A stretch of 64,000 bases of DNA, from NCBI GenBank assembly GCA_964613235.1, contig CAZTGM010000001.1, positions 23,159-87,158 of the forward strand, given 5' to 3'. Positions within the stretch are counted from its first letter, which is position 1, and each line of letters starts with the position of its first letter. The position numbers and the translations under genes are program-made. The notes under the pieces were generated by a model. It did no database searches. It was not told where the DNA came from and saw nothing but the letters and a program-made list of their open reading frames with translations. Of the stretch, positions 16,238 through 24,949 are shown one piece after another. The DNA comes from J005 sp964613235 (lineage in GTDB: Bacteria; Pseudomonadota; Zetaproteobacteria; Mariprofundales; Mariprofundaceae).

Positions 16238-17166
16238 ATCCCCTGGCTGCTGCGCTGCCTGGGGTCAAGCAGGATCGCCATGATATCGGCGAACATATTG
16301 GCCAGCACATAAAACATGGCGATCATCAATACACAACCCTGCACCAGCGGATAATTACGCTGTTGGATCGCTTCAATCGTCAGCATGCCCAGCCCCGGCC
16401 AGTCAAAGACCATTTCGGTAATCACGGCACCGCCAAGTACCGCCCCCATCTGCAGCGCAAACATGGTTACCAGTGGCACAGCCGCCAGACGTGCCGCATG
16501 GCGCCACCAGATGCGCCTTTCGGACAAACCGAAGGCCCGTGCCGTACGGCAGGCATCATGCGCAACAGCTTCCAGCCAGGAGGAACGGGCCATACGCGAA
16601 AGGATGGCCGCCAGTGCCGTACCCAGCGTAATGGCCGGCAGGATGATACTGCCCGGTTGTTCCATGCCCGATACCGGCAACCAGCCCAGCATGACGGCAA
16701 ACACCAGCATCAGCATGGGACCCAGCCAGAAGTTGGGGATGGATACCCCCAGCAAGGACACGCCCATGGCCCATGCATCCTGTTGCCGTCCGGCATGACG
16801 TGCTGCCCAATAGCCCAGCGGAATGGCCATCACCAGTGCAAACAGCAGACTGACCGCGGCCAGTTGCAGCGTTGCCGGCAAACGCTCAACAATCAGGGTC
16901 AGCACATCACGCTGATCGAGCAGGCTCTGCCCCCAGTTACCCTGCAGCAGACCCTGCACATAAAGCCCGTATTGCTGCCATAGCGGACGATCCAGATGCA
17001 AGGCATGTCGCAAAGCTTCACGATCCGCCGGCATCGCCGTTTCACCAAGCAAGGCATCCACCGGGTCGCCCGGCACCAGATGCAGCAGGAAAAACACGAC
17101 CGTCACCACACCCAGCAATGTCGGAACCGTTTGCAACACACGCCTGAGCACCAATCGGACAATCAT
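16234..17166 (-). CDS. dppB: ABC transporter permease, DppB type
   Basis: 310 residues with six helices. The N-terminus MIVRLVLRRVLQTVPTLLGV and the region FFLLHLVPGDPVDALLG are hallmarks of DppB/OppB permeases, and SRMARSSWLEAVAHDACRTA begins the EAA loop that docks with the ATPase. It should pair with the DppC-type permease at 12728. The two would normally be adjacent, but here nhaA, two other plus-strand genes and an ASCH gene lie between them. It is transcribed divergently from ubiG. Confidence 0.9.
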   Translation of the reverse strand: MIVRLVLRRVLQTVPTLLGVVTVVFFLLHLVPGDPVDALLGETAMPADREALRHALHLDRPLWQQYGLYVQGLLQGNWGQSLLDQRDVLTLIVERLPATLQLAAVSLLFALVMAIPLGYWAARHAGRQQDAWAMGVSLLGVSIPNFWLGPMLMLVFAVMLGWLPVSGMEQPGSIILPAITLGTALAAILSRMARSSWLEAVAHDACRTARAFGLSERRIWWRHAARLAAVPLVTMFALQMGAVLGGAVITEMVFDWPGLGMLTIEAIQQRNYPLVQGCVLMIAMFYVLANMFADIMAILLDPRQRSSQGI

Positions 17167-17265
17167 GCTGCGATGCTAACCCGATTTCATATCATAACCC
17201 ACGATCAATGCACATGCCTGTCAATTCAACTTGCTTTAAACAGACAGTAGCAGCAGCCTGCGCTC

Positions 17266-17967
17266 ATGTCAGAACAACGCTTTGATCAGGATGAAATTGC
17301 CAAATTCGAGGCCATGGCCGAGGAATGGTGGGATCCAAAAGGTAAATTCAAGCCACTGCATCAAATCAACCCCTTGCGACTGGATTATATCGCCGATACT
17401 GCCACGCTGCCTGGTGCCATGGTACTGGACGTCGGCTGTGGCGGTGGCCTGCTGGCAGAAGGCATGGCAGGGCACGGCGCGCATGTAACCGGTATTGATC
17501 GCTCCCCGCGCGCGCTCGGTGTTGCACGCACGCATGCCGAACAGGCCGGTGTGACCGTGCAATACGAAGAAAACGATGCCGAAACCTGGGCTGAATCGCA
17601 TGCCGAACATTACGATATCGTTACCTGTCTGGAAGTACTGGAGCATGTGCCCGATGTCGAAGGCACCGTAGCGGCCTGTGCTTCCATGCTGAAACCCGGC
17701 GGCCATTTCTTTTTTGCTACGCTGAATCGTACGCCCAAAGCCTATCTCAAAGCCATTATCGGTGCCGAATATATTCTCGGCTGGCTGCCCAAGGGTACAC
17801 ATGAGTATGCCAAATTCATTCGTCCCTCGGAAATGCATCAGGCACTGCGTCAGGCCGGGCTGAACATGCAGGCATTGCATGGCATGAGCTATTCCATACT
17901 GGCTGACCGTTTCAGTCTGTCCGGCGATCTCTCCGTCAATTATCTTGGTGTGGCCGTCAAACCCTGA
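17266..17967 (+). CDS. ubiG: Ubiquinone O-methyltransferase UbiG
   Basis: 233 residues. The N-terminal EIAKFEAMAEEWWDPKGKFKPLH is specific to UbiG. The SAM-binding motif I is VLDVGCGGGLLAEGMA, and CLEVLEHVPD is motif II. It carries out both O-methylations of ubiquinone synthesis. It leads a plus-strand cluster with lptD only 5 bp downstream. Confidence 0.95.
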   Translation: MSEQRFDQDEIAKFEAMAEEWWDPKGKFKPLHQINPLRLDYIADTATLPGAMVLDVGCGGGLLAEGMAGHGAHVTGIDRSPRALGVARTHAEQAGVTVQYEENDAETWAESHAEHYDIVTCLEVLEHVPDVEGTVAACASMLKPGGHFFFATLNRTPKAYLKAIIGAEYILGWLPKGTHEYAKFIRPSEMHQALRQAGLNMQALHGMSYSILADRFSLSGDLSVNYLGVAVKP

Positions 17968-17972
17968 AACGC

Positions 17973-20411
17973 ATGCCAGGCCGCATTGTCACTTTATCCA
18001 TCGCAGTCATGCTGTGGCTGTATGGCTCCATGCCTGCAATCGCAGCCGGCATGGATATTATTGCCGATGAACTGACACGCACGGCTGACGGCATCGTGGT
18101 CGCAAAGGGATCGGTCATCATCGAACAGCGTGCTTTCCGTACAATCGAACAATTGCACATCAGCGGCCAGCAACAGGCCACAGCCTCATTCATGCTGAAA
18201 CTGGTCAAGGCCAGAAAAACGACCACCGAACAGCGACAACTGGTCTTCGCACAACGCCATGGTCACTGGCGGATCGTCCGCGACAGCAAGTCTGCATCGG
18301 CTGCAACTGCAGACACCACACAGGCAAACCATACGTGGTCAAAAAAAACGATTACCGGACTGGTCGAAACATGGCGAACATCCTGGAATCGTCACGACAA
18401 GCAAACCTTTGTATCGCTCTACGACGAACAGGCTTTCCCGGCCGAATACACACAACGCGAACAGTGGCTTAAAGCACTGGAAACGCAGTTTGCGGCAGCA
18501 CCTGAACGCAGCCTGCATGCCGATGAGGTTCGCTATGACCCGCAACACCATCGCATCACGGCAAACGGACATGTACGCATGCACTCAAGAGACGGACGCA
18601 TCGAGGCATCATCCGTCGATATCGACAGTGAATCGCAACTGGGCACGATTGCCGAAGCTACTGTCTTCCTGCCCGGCGGAGAACGCCTGCATGCAAGCAA
18701 AGCCAGACGCATCAGTGCACATGAACTGGAAGCTTCCGATGTGAGCTTCACTGCCTGCCCTGTCGATGACGAAGCATGGACCCTGAAAGCTGAACACGCC
18801 CTGCTCAATGACGAGCGCGGGGTGTTTCAGGCGCGCAATGCCTCCTTCCGCTGGATGGGTGTCACGGTAGCCTACCTGCCATGGTGGCGGCAAGCCTACA
18901 AACGCCAGTCCGGTTTTCTGATGCCGGATGTTGGCAGCGGACGCCGTCGCGGCACGGAAATCGCCATTCCCTATTATTTTGCACCTGCCGATAACTGGGA
19001 TGCGACATTAATGCCTCGCTGGATGAGTGCGCGAGGCATCATGGGTACGGGAGAATTCCGCCATATTGCCCGTAACGACAGGGAAGAGATTACCCTGGAA
19101 GGCATCCATGACACGCTGACAGGAGGCAATCGCAGCAGAATTCAGGGCGATATTGACTGGACATTGCCCAAAGACATGCGCTTTAATATCAAAGCTGATC
19201 ACGTCAGCGATCACGATTATCTGGCGGACTTCGGCCGCGATGCCGATGTATCCCGATCATTTCTGTCCAGTCAGGCCGCCCTTTCCCAAGGCTTCCAGTA
19301 TGGCGACTGGACCCTGATGGCCATGCATCAACAGGATCTTCGCTTGACGAGCAATGCCTCAGTTGCCCAGATTCTGCCGCGGCTAGAAAGCCGGTTTGTC
19401 TATCCGGCCTCAAACTGGCTCAACATCCATTTTGATCAGCAAACCACCTTATTCAAACGAAAAGCAGGAGTGGAAGGCTGGCGTATCGACCTGGAGCCCT
19501 ATGTCGAACTGCCCGGAGAATGGTTTGATGGCGGTATCAACGCCCTGCTCCATGCCGGCTTCCGTAGTACGCAATATCGCCTGACACAAACGGCAAACCG
19601 TCGTCTGGCCCATAACAGCCCGAATCTCAGCATGGAAGTACGCAGCACCTTTGAACATATCAGCGACAATCACCAATTCAGACACGCCATTATACCCGTG
19701 CTTCGCTATGACTGGGCCAATGCCCCCGATCAGACCGGGGATCCCAATTTCGATTCGGCGTTCGGCAAGCTAAACTGGAGCAATCTGCTCTCCGGCAACC
19801 GTTTTTCGGGCCATGACCGTATTGAAAAAACCAACCGCATCACATTCATGCTGGAAAACCTGCTGCAACAAAAAGATGATATCAGCAGCCATGACCTGTT
19901 CCGCTTCGGCATTGGCGCCAGTTATAATTTCAACCGCCAGCGGATCGACAGTACACTTCAGAAAGCGCCGATTCGCCCGTTTTCCAATCTTCTGGCCAAT
20001 CTGACATGGACACCATTCCGGTCACTAAGCCTGAACGGAGAGGCTCTGTTCAACCCCTATGAGCGCTATATGGCCACCGACAGTATCAGTGCCCGCTGGC
20101 ACGATGAACACCATATGCTCGATATCGCCTATCGGGAAACGGATAAACGCTATGCTCAGGCAACCCGATTATTCGATATCAATGCCAGTAGTGATTTTGC
20201 ATCGCGCTGGACGGTGCACGGACGCTGGCAATACGACACCATTCTGAAACTGACACAACAGGCCAGCGTGGGCGTTCGCTACAACCATGCCTGCTGGAAT
20301 ATCGCAGTGGAAGGTTACCGCAACAATCGTCGCAGCGGCACAACCAACAACAGCGATTTCGGCTTCCATATCTTGCTAGGCTTCAAGGGTCTGGGTAGCG
20401 TCGGTTCCTGA
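17973..20411 (+). CDS. lptD: LPS-assembly protein LptD with inserted NTF2-like region
   Basis: 812 residues; outer-membrane LPS translocon. Signal peptide 1-25 ends SMPAIAA. The OstA-type periplasmic domain starts at DIIADELTRTADG, breaks off after SVIIEQ (residue 52) and resumes at ERSLHADEVRYD (from 178). Between them lie about 125 residues that are not OstA. Residues 53-104 end in HGHWRIVRD, like the C-terminal half of an NTF2-like fold. A Ser/Ala/Thr linker follows. Residues 122-172 (LVETWRTSWNRHDKQTFVSLY) look like the N-terminal half. Then come the barrel and the ending HILLGFKGLGSVGS. Single cysteines at 262 (FTACP) and 774 (HACW) match the positions of the inter-domain disulfide. There is no strong ribosome site; coupling to ubiG is likely. 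Confidence 0.93.
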   Translation: MPGRIVTLSIAVMLWLYGSMPAIAAGMDIIADELTRTADGIVVAKGSVIIEQRAFRTIEQLHISGQQQATASFMLKLVKARKTTTEQRQLVFAQRHGHWRIVRDSKSASAATADTTQANHTWSKKTITGLVETWRTSWNRHDKQTFVSLYDEQAFPAEYTQREQWLKALETQFAAAPERSLHADEVRYDPQHHRITANGHVRMHSRDGRIEASSVDIDSESQLGTIAEATVFLPGGERLHASKARRISAHELEASDVSFTACPVDDEAWTLKAEHALLNDERGVFQARNASFRWMGVTVAYLPWWRQAYKRQSGFLMPDVGSGRRRGTEIAIPYYFAPADNWDATLMPRWMSARGIMGTGEFRHIARNDREEITLEGIHDTLTGGNRSRIQGDIDWTLPKDMRFNIKADHVSDHDYLADFGRDADVSRSFLSSQAALSQGFQYGDWTLMAMHQQDLRLTSNASVAQILPRLESRFVYPASNWLNIHFDQQTTLFKRKAGVEGWRIDLEPYVELPGEWFDGGINALLHAGFRSTQYRLTQTANRRLAHNSPNLSMEVRSTFEHISDNHQFRHAIIPVLRYDWANAPDQTGDPNFDSAFGKLNWSNLLSGNRFSGHDRIEKTNRITFMLENLLQQKDDISSHDLFRFGIGASYNFNRQRIDSTLQKAPIRPFSNLLANLTWTPFRSLSLNGEALFNPYERYMATDSISARWHDEHHMLDIAYRETDKRYAQATRLFDINASSDFASRWTVHGRWQYDTILKLTQQASVGVRYNHACWNIAVEGYRNNRRSGTTNNSDFGFHILLGFKGLGSVGS

Positions 20412-20448
20412 TCAACCCTTTAACTATCATGATACGTCCGGAGGATCC

Positions 20449-22131
20449 ATGCAGTTTATTCTGATTGCGCTCGCCATGAGTATGGCAGGCATACAGGCTT
20501 ATGCTGAGCCCATTGACTCACTTGCCGCAGTCGTTAACAACGAAGCCGTTTCCTGTTATGAAATCAGCGAAGCCGCACAACAGGCATACAGCCAGATGCA
20601 ACAGGCTGGTGCCGAACGCCTGCCGGAAAAATCATTGCTGTTCAAACGCATTCTGGATGAAAAAATCACCAAGGTTCTGCAATTGCAGGAGGCAAAAAAA
20701 CTGGACATCAAAGTCAGTGCCGATGAAATCGGTAATGCCATTGCCAATGTCGAAGAGCGCAATCATCTTCTGCCGGGGCAATTGCAGGAAGCGCTGCGCA
20801 TGCAGGGCATTGACTTTGAAAGCTACAAAAACAAACTCAAAGAACAACTCCTGATCAGCAAACTGGTCAATATTGCAGTGCGTTCCAAACTACAGGTCAG
20901 CACCGAATCCATGCGGGAATACTACCGCAAACATCTGGCCAAACCGAAACCTGTACGCGAAGTCAGGCTGGCCCAGATTTTCCTTGCCTTACCGCCCGAC
21001 CCTTCACCGAAGCAGGTTGCCGAAGTACGTGCCAAAGCCCAGGCCATCTATCAACGGCTGAAAAACGGTGAGGATTTCACCCAGCTTGCGCGCCTGCTTT
21101 CCGAATCACCGGACAGCGCCAAGGGCGGCGAGATCGGCTGGTTCTTTTCCGGTGCCATCAACCCGCGCTTTGAACCCGTCATGCGTCTGCCCGTGCAGGC
21201 ATTCTCGGAGCCCATTCGTTCGCCATCCGGCTACATCATTATGAAAGTTCTGGAAGAACGCTGGCACCAGCCGGAAAACATGGGCAAAAGTTATGATGAA
21301 GTGCATGCACGTCATATCCTGCTCAAACTCTCGCCATCGGCCAGCGCCGCAGAGGAGGCCATGGTACGTCAACAGGCAGAGCAGTTGGCGGAAGAGCTGC
21401 AGGATGCCGATGATGAAGAATTTGCCACCCGGGCCAGAGAGGTTTCTCAGGGACCCAGTGCACAAAAGGGAGGCGACCTGGGCTGGTTCAAGCGCGGCCA
21501 GATGGTCGCAGCCTTTGAGCAAGCGGCCTTTTCCCTGCCAGCCGGTGCTACCAGCAAACCTGTGCGCACACCTTTCGGCTACCATATTATTCGCGTGGTT
21601 GAACGGCATCACATTGATCCCAATTCCTTTGAAGCGCATAAAGATCGCATCAATCAATTGTTGCTCAATGCCGAAATGCAGGATCAGCTGCCGCGCTGGG
21701 TCAACAGCCTGAAAGCCAAGGCGAATATTCGCACGTTCCAGTGCCCGGATGTGTTTCTGTCCATGGATATCCGTTCCGCCGCAGTGAACCGTCCGTCGAC
21801 CGAAGTCATGATGTTGCTGGAAGCATGGCGCAAGGCTTGGGAAAATCAGCGTATCGATCAGTATCTGTCCTTTTACAGCAGTCATTTTGTGCCGGAAAAA
21901 CGTTTCGGTTCACGCAGCAACTGGGAGAAACGCAAGCGTGCCCTGATTGGCAATAAAAAATACATCCATATCACGCTGTCCGACTTCGAGGTCATCAGCG
22001 TCACCGACCAGCGCATCGAATTGCGATTCAAACAGCGTTATGAATCCAACACATTCAAAGATGAGAAGAAAAAATCCATGGTGCTGGAACGCGAGGGTGA
22101 TAACTGGAAAATTGTGCGTGAGTTTATTTGA
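20449..22131 (+). CDS. surA: Periplasmic chaperone SurA with C-terminal NTF2-like domain
   Basis: 560 residues, against about 430 in E. coli. Signal peptide 1-19 (ends QAYA); SurA N domain to about 165; two parvulin-type PPIase domains at about 170-270 (REVRLAQIFLALPPDP) and 283-385 (DEVHARHILLKLSPSA). Residues 450-560 form an extra domain: LLEAWRKAWENQRIDQYLSFYSSHF opens it, with NWEKRKR in the middle and DNWKIVREFI at the end. This is an NTF2/SnoaL-like pattern also found at the end of some L,D-transpeptidases. SurA escorts outer-membrane proteins, LptD among them, to the BAM complex. GGAGG lies 4 nt before the ATG. Confidence 0.93.
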   Translation: MQFILIALAMSMAGIQAYAEPIDSLAAVVNNEAVSCYEISEAAQQAYSQMQQAGAERLPEKSLLFKRILDEKITKVLQLQEAKKLDIKVSADEIGNAIANVEERNHLLPGQLQEALRMQGIDFESYKNKLKEQLLISKLVNIAVRSKLQVSTESMREYYRKHLAKPKPVREVRLAQIFLALPPDPSPKQVAEVRAKAQAIYQRLKNGEDFTQLARLLSESPDSAKGGEIGWFFSGAINPRFEPVMRLPVQAFSEPIRSPSGYIIMKVLEERWHQPENMGKSYDEVHARHILLKLSPSASAAEEAMVRQQAEQLAEELQDADDEEFATRAREVSQGPSAQKGGDLGWFKRGQMVAAFEQAAFSLPAGATSKPVRTPFGYHIIRVVERHHIDPNSFEAHKDRINQLLLNAEMQDQLPRWVNSLKAKANIRTFQCPDVFLSMDIRSAAVNRPSTEVMMLLEAWRKAWENQRIDQYLSFYSSHFVPEKRFGSRSNWEKRKRALIGNKKYIHITLSDFEVISVTDQRIELRFKQRYESNTFKDEKKKSMVLEREGDNWKIVREFI

Positions 22132-22151
22132 CCGGAGCTGTCACTAAATCG

Positions 22152-23141
22152 ATGAATAGCATCCTATTAACCGTCGGTGAACCGGCCGGTATCGGTCCTG
22201 ACTGTATCCTGCGGGCATGGCAGGATGATGCCAACCTGTTTGATGATGTCATCATCGTTGCACCGGCCTGCTGGCTGAGAACGCGTGCTGCAGAAATCGG
22301 CATTGCCGTTCACATCAGCGAGCATTCCTGTCTGCCATCCCGGGCAGACGGCGATCTGCATTGCTGGAATCCGCTACCGCAACATAAAGGCACAACAGTC
22401 CTCGCGGGCAAGCCTGCTCCGGCAACAGCGGCTGCCGTCATTGACTGCATCCGTCAGGCAGCGCAAAGCTGCCTGCGCCACGAGGCTGCGGCCATGGTCA
22501 CCGCACCGATCGAAAAAGCCGTGCTACGTGATGCAGGCTTCCGTTTTCCGGGACACACCGAATTTCTTGCCGCACTGGCTGGTGATGTGCCGTTTGCCAT
22601 GATGCTGGCCTCCGATCGGTTGCGCATCGCCCTGTTAACCACACATGTTGCACTGCAGGATGCTCCCGCGCTGTTAACAACCGCAAACAGCCTGCAGGTT
22701 ATCAGGATCGTGCAACATGATCTGCAAAAGCGATTCGGCATCGACAAACCGCGCCTGGCCCTGTGCGCACTGAATCCACATGCCGGCGAACAGGGACATT
22801 TCGGCGAACAGGAACGTACCATCCTGCAACCTGCCGTTGAGCAGGCCCGACAGGCAGGTATCGATATCGCCGGGCCCATTGCTGCCGATACCGCTTTCTC
22901 GCCAGCCATACGCACGCAATTCGATACCATCATCTGTTGCTATCATGATCAGGGGTTGATTCCGCTGAAAACACTCAGTTTTGGTGAAGCTGTGAACATT
23001 ACGCTCGGCCTGCCGTTTATCCGCACCAGCGTCGACCACGGCACAGCACTGGACAAGGTTGGCAGCTCTGAAGTTTCTCACTCCAGCCTCGCCGCAGCCA
23101 TCACCATGGCCAGGGACATGGCCGCAAGGCAGACCGCATGA
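22152..23141 (+). CDS. pdxA: 4-hydroxythreonine-4-phosphate dehydrogenase
   Basis: 329 residues. The motifs TVGEPAGIGPD, PGHTEFLAAL (metal-binding His), CALNPHAGEQGHFGEQE and CCYHDQGLIPLKTLSFG are typical of PdxA, which makes the 2-amino-3-oxo-4-phosphate precursor of pyridoxal phosphate. I start at ATG 22152. A TTG at 22128 overlapping the surA stop would add eight residues. The next gene overlaps its stop (ATGA). Confidence 0.95.
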   Translation: MNSILLTVGEPAGIGPDCILRAWQDDANLFDDVIIVAPACWLRTRAAEIGIAVHISEHSCLPSRADGDLHCWNPLPQHKGTTVLAGKPAPATAAAVIDCIRQAAQSCLRHEAAAMVTAPIEKAVLRDAGFRFPGHTEFLAALAGDVPFAMMLASDRLRIALLTTHVALQDAPALLTTANSLQVIRIVQHDLQKRFGIDKPRLALCALNPHAGEQGHFGEQERTILQPAVEQARQAGIDIAGPIAADTAFSPAIRTQFDTIICCYHDQGLIPLKTLSFGEAVNITLGLPFIRTSVDHGTALDKVGSSEVSHSSLAAAITMARDMAARQTA

Positions 23142-23707
23142 GCGAGCTGACCGGCAAACTGCTGATCGCCTCACCCTCGCTACAGGATGTCAATTTCCGA
23201 CGCAGCGTCGTGCTCGTTTGCCAGCATGATGAAGAAGGTTGCATGGGTCTGATCGTCAATCGTCCCAAACCACTGACCGTGCATGAAGTCCTGCATGATC
23301 TGGATATTCCCGAATGCGGACCCGATAGAGAGCGAGGCCAGTTACATAGCCGACATGTCTACGATGGCGGTCCGGTGGATGTCATTCGCGGATTCATCCT
23401 GCACGATGCCTGGCATGTCTACGAATCCACGATGGTGGTCAACGATGAACTCAATCTTACCGCTTCGCGCGATATTCTCGAAGCCATCGGCCATGGCGAA
23501 GGGCCGGAACATTATCTGATGATGCTCGGTTATGCTGGCTGGGGCAAGGGACAACTGGAACATGAGCTGCTGCAAAATGACTGGCTCATTGCACCGGCTT
23601 CCCCGCGCATCCTGTTCCAGGAAAAAGCAGACCATCGCTGGGAATTCGGTATCCGCTGCATGGGTATTGATCCGGCGCACCTTTCCGATCAGTTTGGTCA
23701 TGCATGA
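23138..23707 (+). CDS. yqgE: YqgE/AlgH family protein
   Basis: 189 residues. The family core is plain: LTGKLLIASPSLQDVNFRRSVVLVCQHDEEGCMGLIVNRP, with YDGGPVD and RFILFQEK-like segments later. The biochemical role of UPF0301 is unknown; in Pseudomonas AlgH affects alginate production. In enterobacteria lptD-surA-pdxA is followed by ksgA, but here yqgE takes that place. Confidence 0.92.
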   Translation: MSELTGKLLIASPSLQDVNFRRSVVLVCQHDEEGCMGLIVNRPKPLTVHEVLHDLDIPECGPDRERGQLHSRHVYDGGPVDVIRGFILHDAWHVYESTMVVNDELNLTASRDILEAIGHGEGPEHYLMMLGYAGWGKGQLEHELLQNDWLIAPASPRILFQEKADHRWEFGIRCMGIDPAHLSDQFGHA

Positions 23708-23720
23708 CAGGAGGTTCCAC

Positions 23721-24272
23721 ATGCAATTCCTGATTGTTTATCATTCCGATTACGGCAGCACCGAAAAGCTGGCGCAGGCCATTGCCGCTGGTGCGTCGGC
23801 GGCAGTCCCCACAGCCGACGTCACCCTGCAACAGGCGCAGCAAACCGACCTCAATGATCTGCTTGCCGCCGACGTGCTGGTTTTCGGCACACCCGTTCAT
23901 ATGGGCTCGATGTGCTGGCAAATGAAACAACTCATTGATAACAGCGCCAAGTTATGGATGGAAGGCACACTGGAAGGCAAAATCGGTGCCGCCTTTGTCA
24001 CCGGCGGCGGTTTCGGCGGTAGCGGCGGTGGTGCGGAGCAAACACTGATCGCCCTGCATTCCAATTTTCTCGAACATGGCATGATCACGGTCGGTTTTCC
24101 CAAATCACTGCCCGGCTATGCCGATGGTGGCCTGCAATGGGGCGTCTGTGCCCGCACCGGCAATCATGAAGGCATACCTGCCGGCATCCATGATGCCGCG
24201 CTTGTCGCCGGTCGCAGCTATGGCATGCACGTCGCAACCATCGCCAGCACAATACTGGCCGCTAAGGGCTAA
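23721..24272 (+). CDS. Flavodoxin-like NAD(P)H:quinone oxidoreductase (WrbA-like)
   Basis: 183 residues. The FMN phosphate loop is VYHSDYGSTEKLAQAI. The flavin-flanking segment FGTPVHMGSMCWQMKQLIDN and the Gly-rich TGGGFGGSGGGAE loop match the WrbA/flavodoxin fold. WrbA enzymes reduce quinones by two electrons. AGGAGG precedes the ATG at 23721 by 6 nt, so longer upstream frames through yqgE are artefacts. The stop overlaps the convergent phosphatase stop. Confidence 0.85.
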   Translation: MQFLIVYHSDYGSTEKLAQAIAAGASAAVPTADVTLQQAQQTDLNDLLAADVLVFGTPVHMGSMCWQMKQLIDNSAKLWMEGTLEGKIGAAFVTGGGFGGSGGGAEQTLIALHSNFLEHGMITVGFPKSLPGYADGGLQWGVCARTGNHEGIPAGIHDAALVAGRSYGMHVATIASTILAAKG

Positions 24273-24853
24273 CTGCGATTAAAAAATTCCAGCCAGGCTT
24301 GATCCTGCTCCGCCCCTACACGACTCCAGCAGGCATACGGCATGTCGATATTACGCGTCATCGCAATCGGAGCCTGCAGCACAATGGCCAGCAGCATGCG
24401 CAGGGAACCGGAGTGCGCAATCAGCAACACATGCTGCCCGGCATATTGTTCGATGCATGACTGCCACCATTGCTGCAGTCGCTGTCGCAGTTCCTCCGGC
24501 GATTCACCACCCGGCGGGCGCATGCCACTCGGGTCCCTGCGCCAGCGCTCCAGCATGCCCGGCCATTGTTGCCGAATTTCCGCAGCAGTTTGGCCTTCCC
24601 AATCACCATAATGCATCTCCATGACGCGCGGCTCGATGATGCAGGGAATCTCCCTTACCGCAGCCCATTGCGTCGCTGGATCGGCACAACGTTGCAAAGG
24701 TGAAGTGACAATCACATCAATATCATCACGGACACGTTGCCAGACTCGCTCCATTTGCCGATAACCCTCTGCTGTCAGTGGATCATCCACGCAACCGCGA
24801 TAGCGCACGCCTCCTTCCAGTTCGCCATGTCTGAGCAAATCGACGGTAATCAC
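24269..24853 (-). CDS. Histidine phosphatase family protein
   Basis: About 194 residues. The phosphohistidine motif LLRHGE is at the N-terminus and the second catalytic His is in LLIAHSGSLRML, with MEMHYGDWEGQTAAEI between. This resembles the CobC/phosphoglycerate-mutase branch. The substrate is not known and no cobalamin genes are near. I prefer the GTG at 24853, 4 nt after an AGGAGG; an ATG at 24868 would add five residues but lacks such a site. It is divergent from folE. Confidence 0.85.
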   Translation of the reverse strand: MITVDLLRHGELEGGVRYRGCVDDPLTAEGYRQMERVWQRVRDDIDVIVTSPLQRCADPATQWAAVREIPCIIEPRVMEMHYGDWEGQTAAEIRQQWPGMLERWRRDPSGMRPPGGESPEELRQRLQQWWQSCIEQYAGQHVLLIAHSGSLRMLLAIVLQAPIAMTRNIDMPYACWSRVGAEQDQAWLEFFNRS

Positions 24854-24949
24854 AAGACCTCCTGCCATACCAATAGCGCTGCAATGGTGTTGCAGACACA
24901 AAAATACGCTAAAGTTGCCGCTGAACGAACACAAGGATGGCTGGCCGTG

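Noticed and set aside
21106..21885. Minus-strand frame of 259 codons opposite surA
   Set aside because: Antisense of the PPIase domains; no family pattern.
24869..24949. CTGCAA/TTGCAG inverted repeat between the phosphatase and folE as an operator
   Set aside because: Only six base pairs and no matching copy elsewhere in the window.
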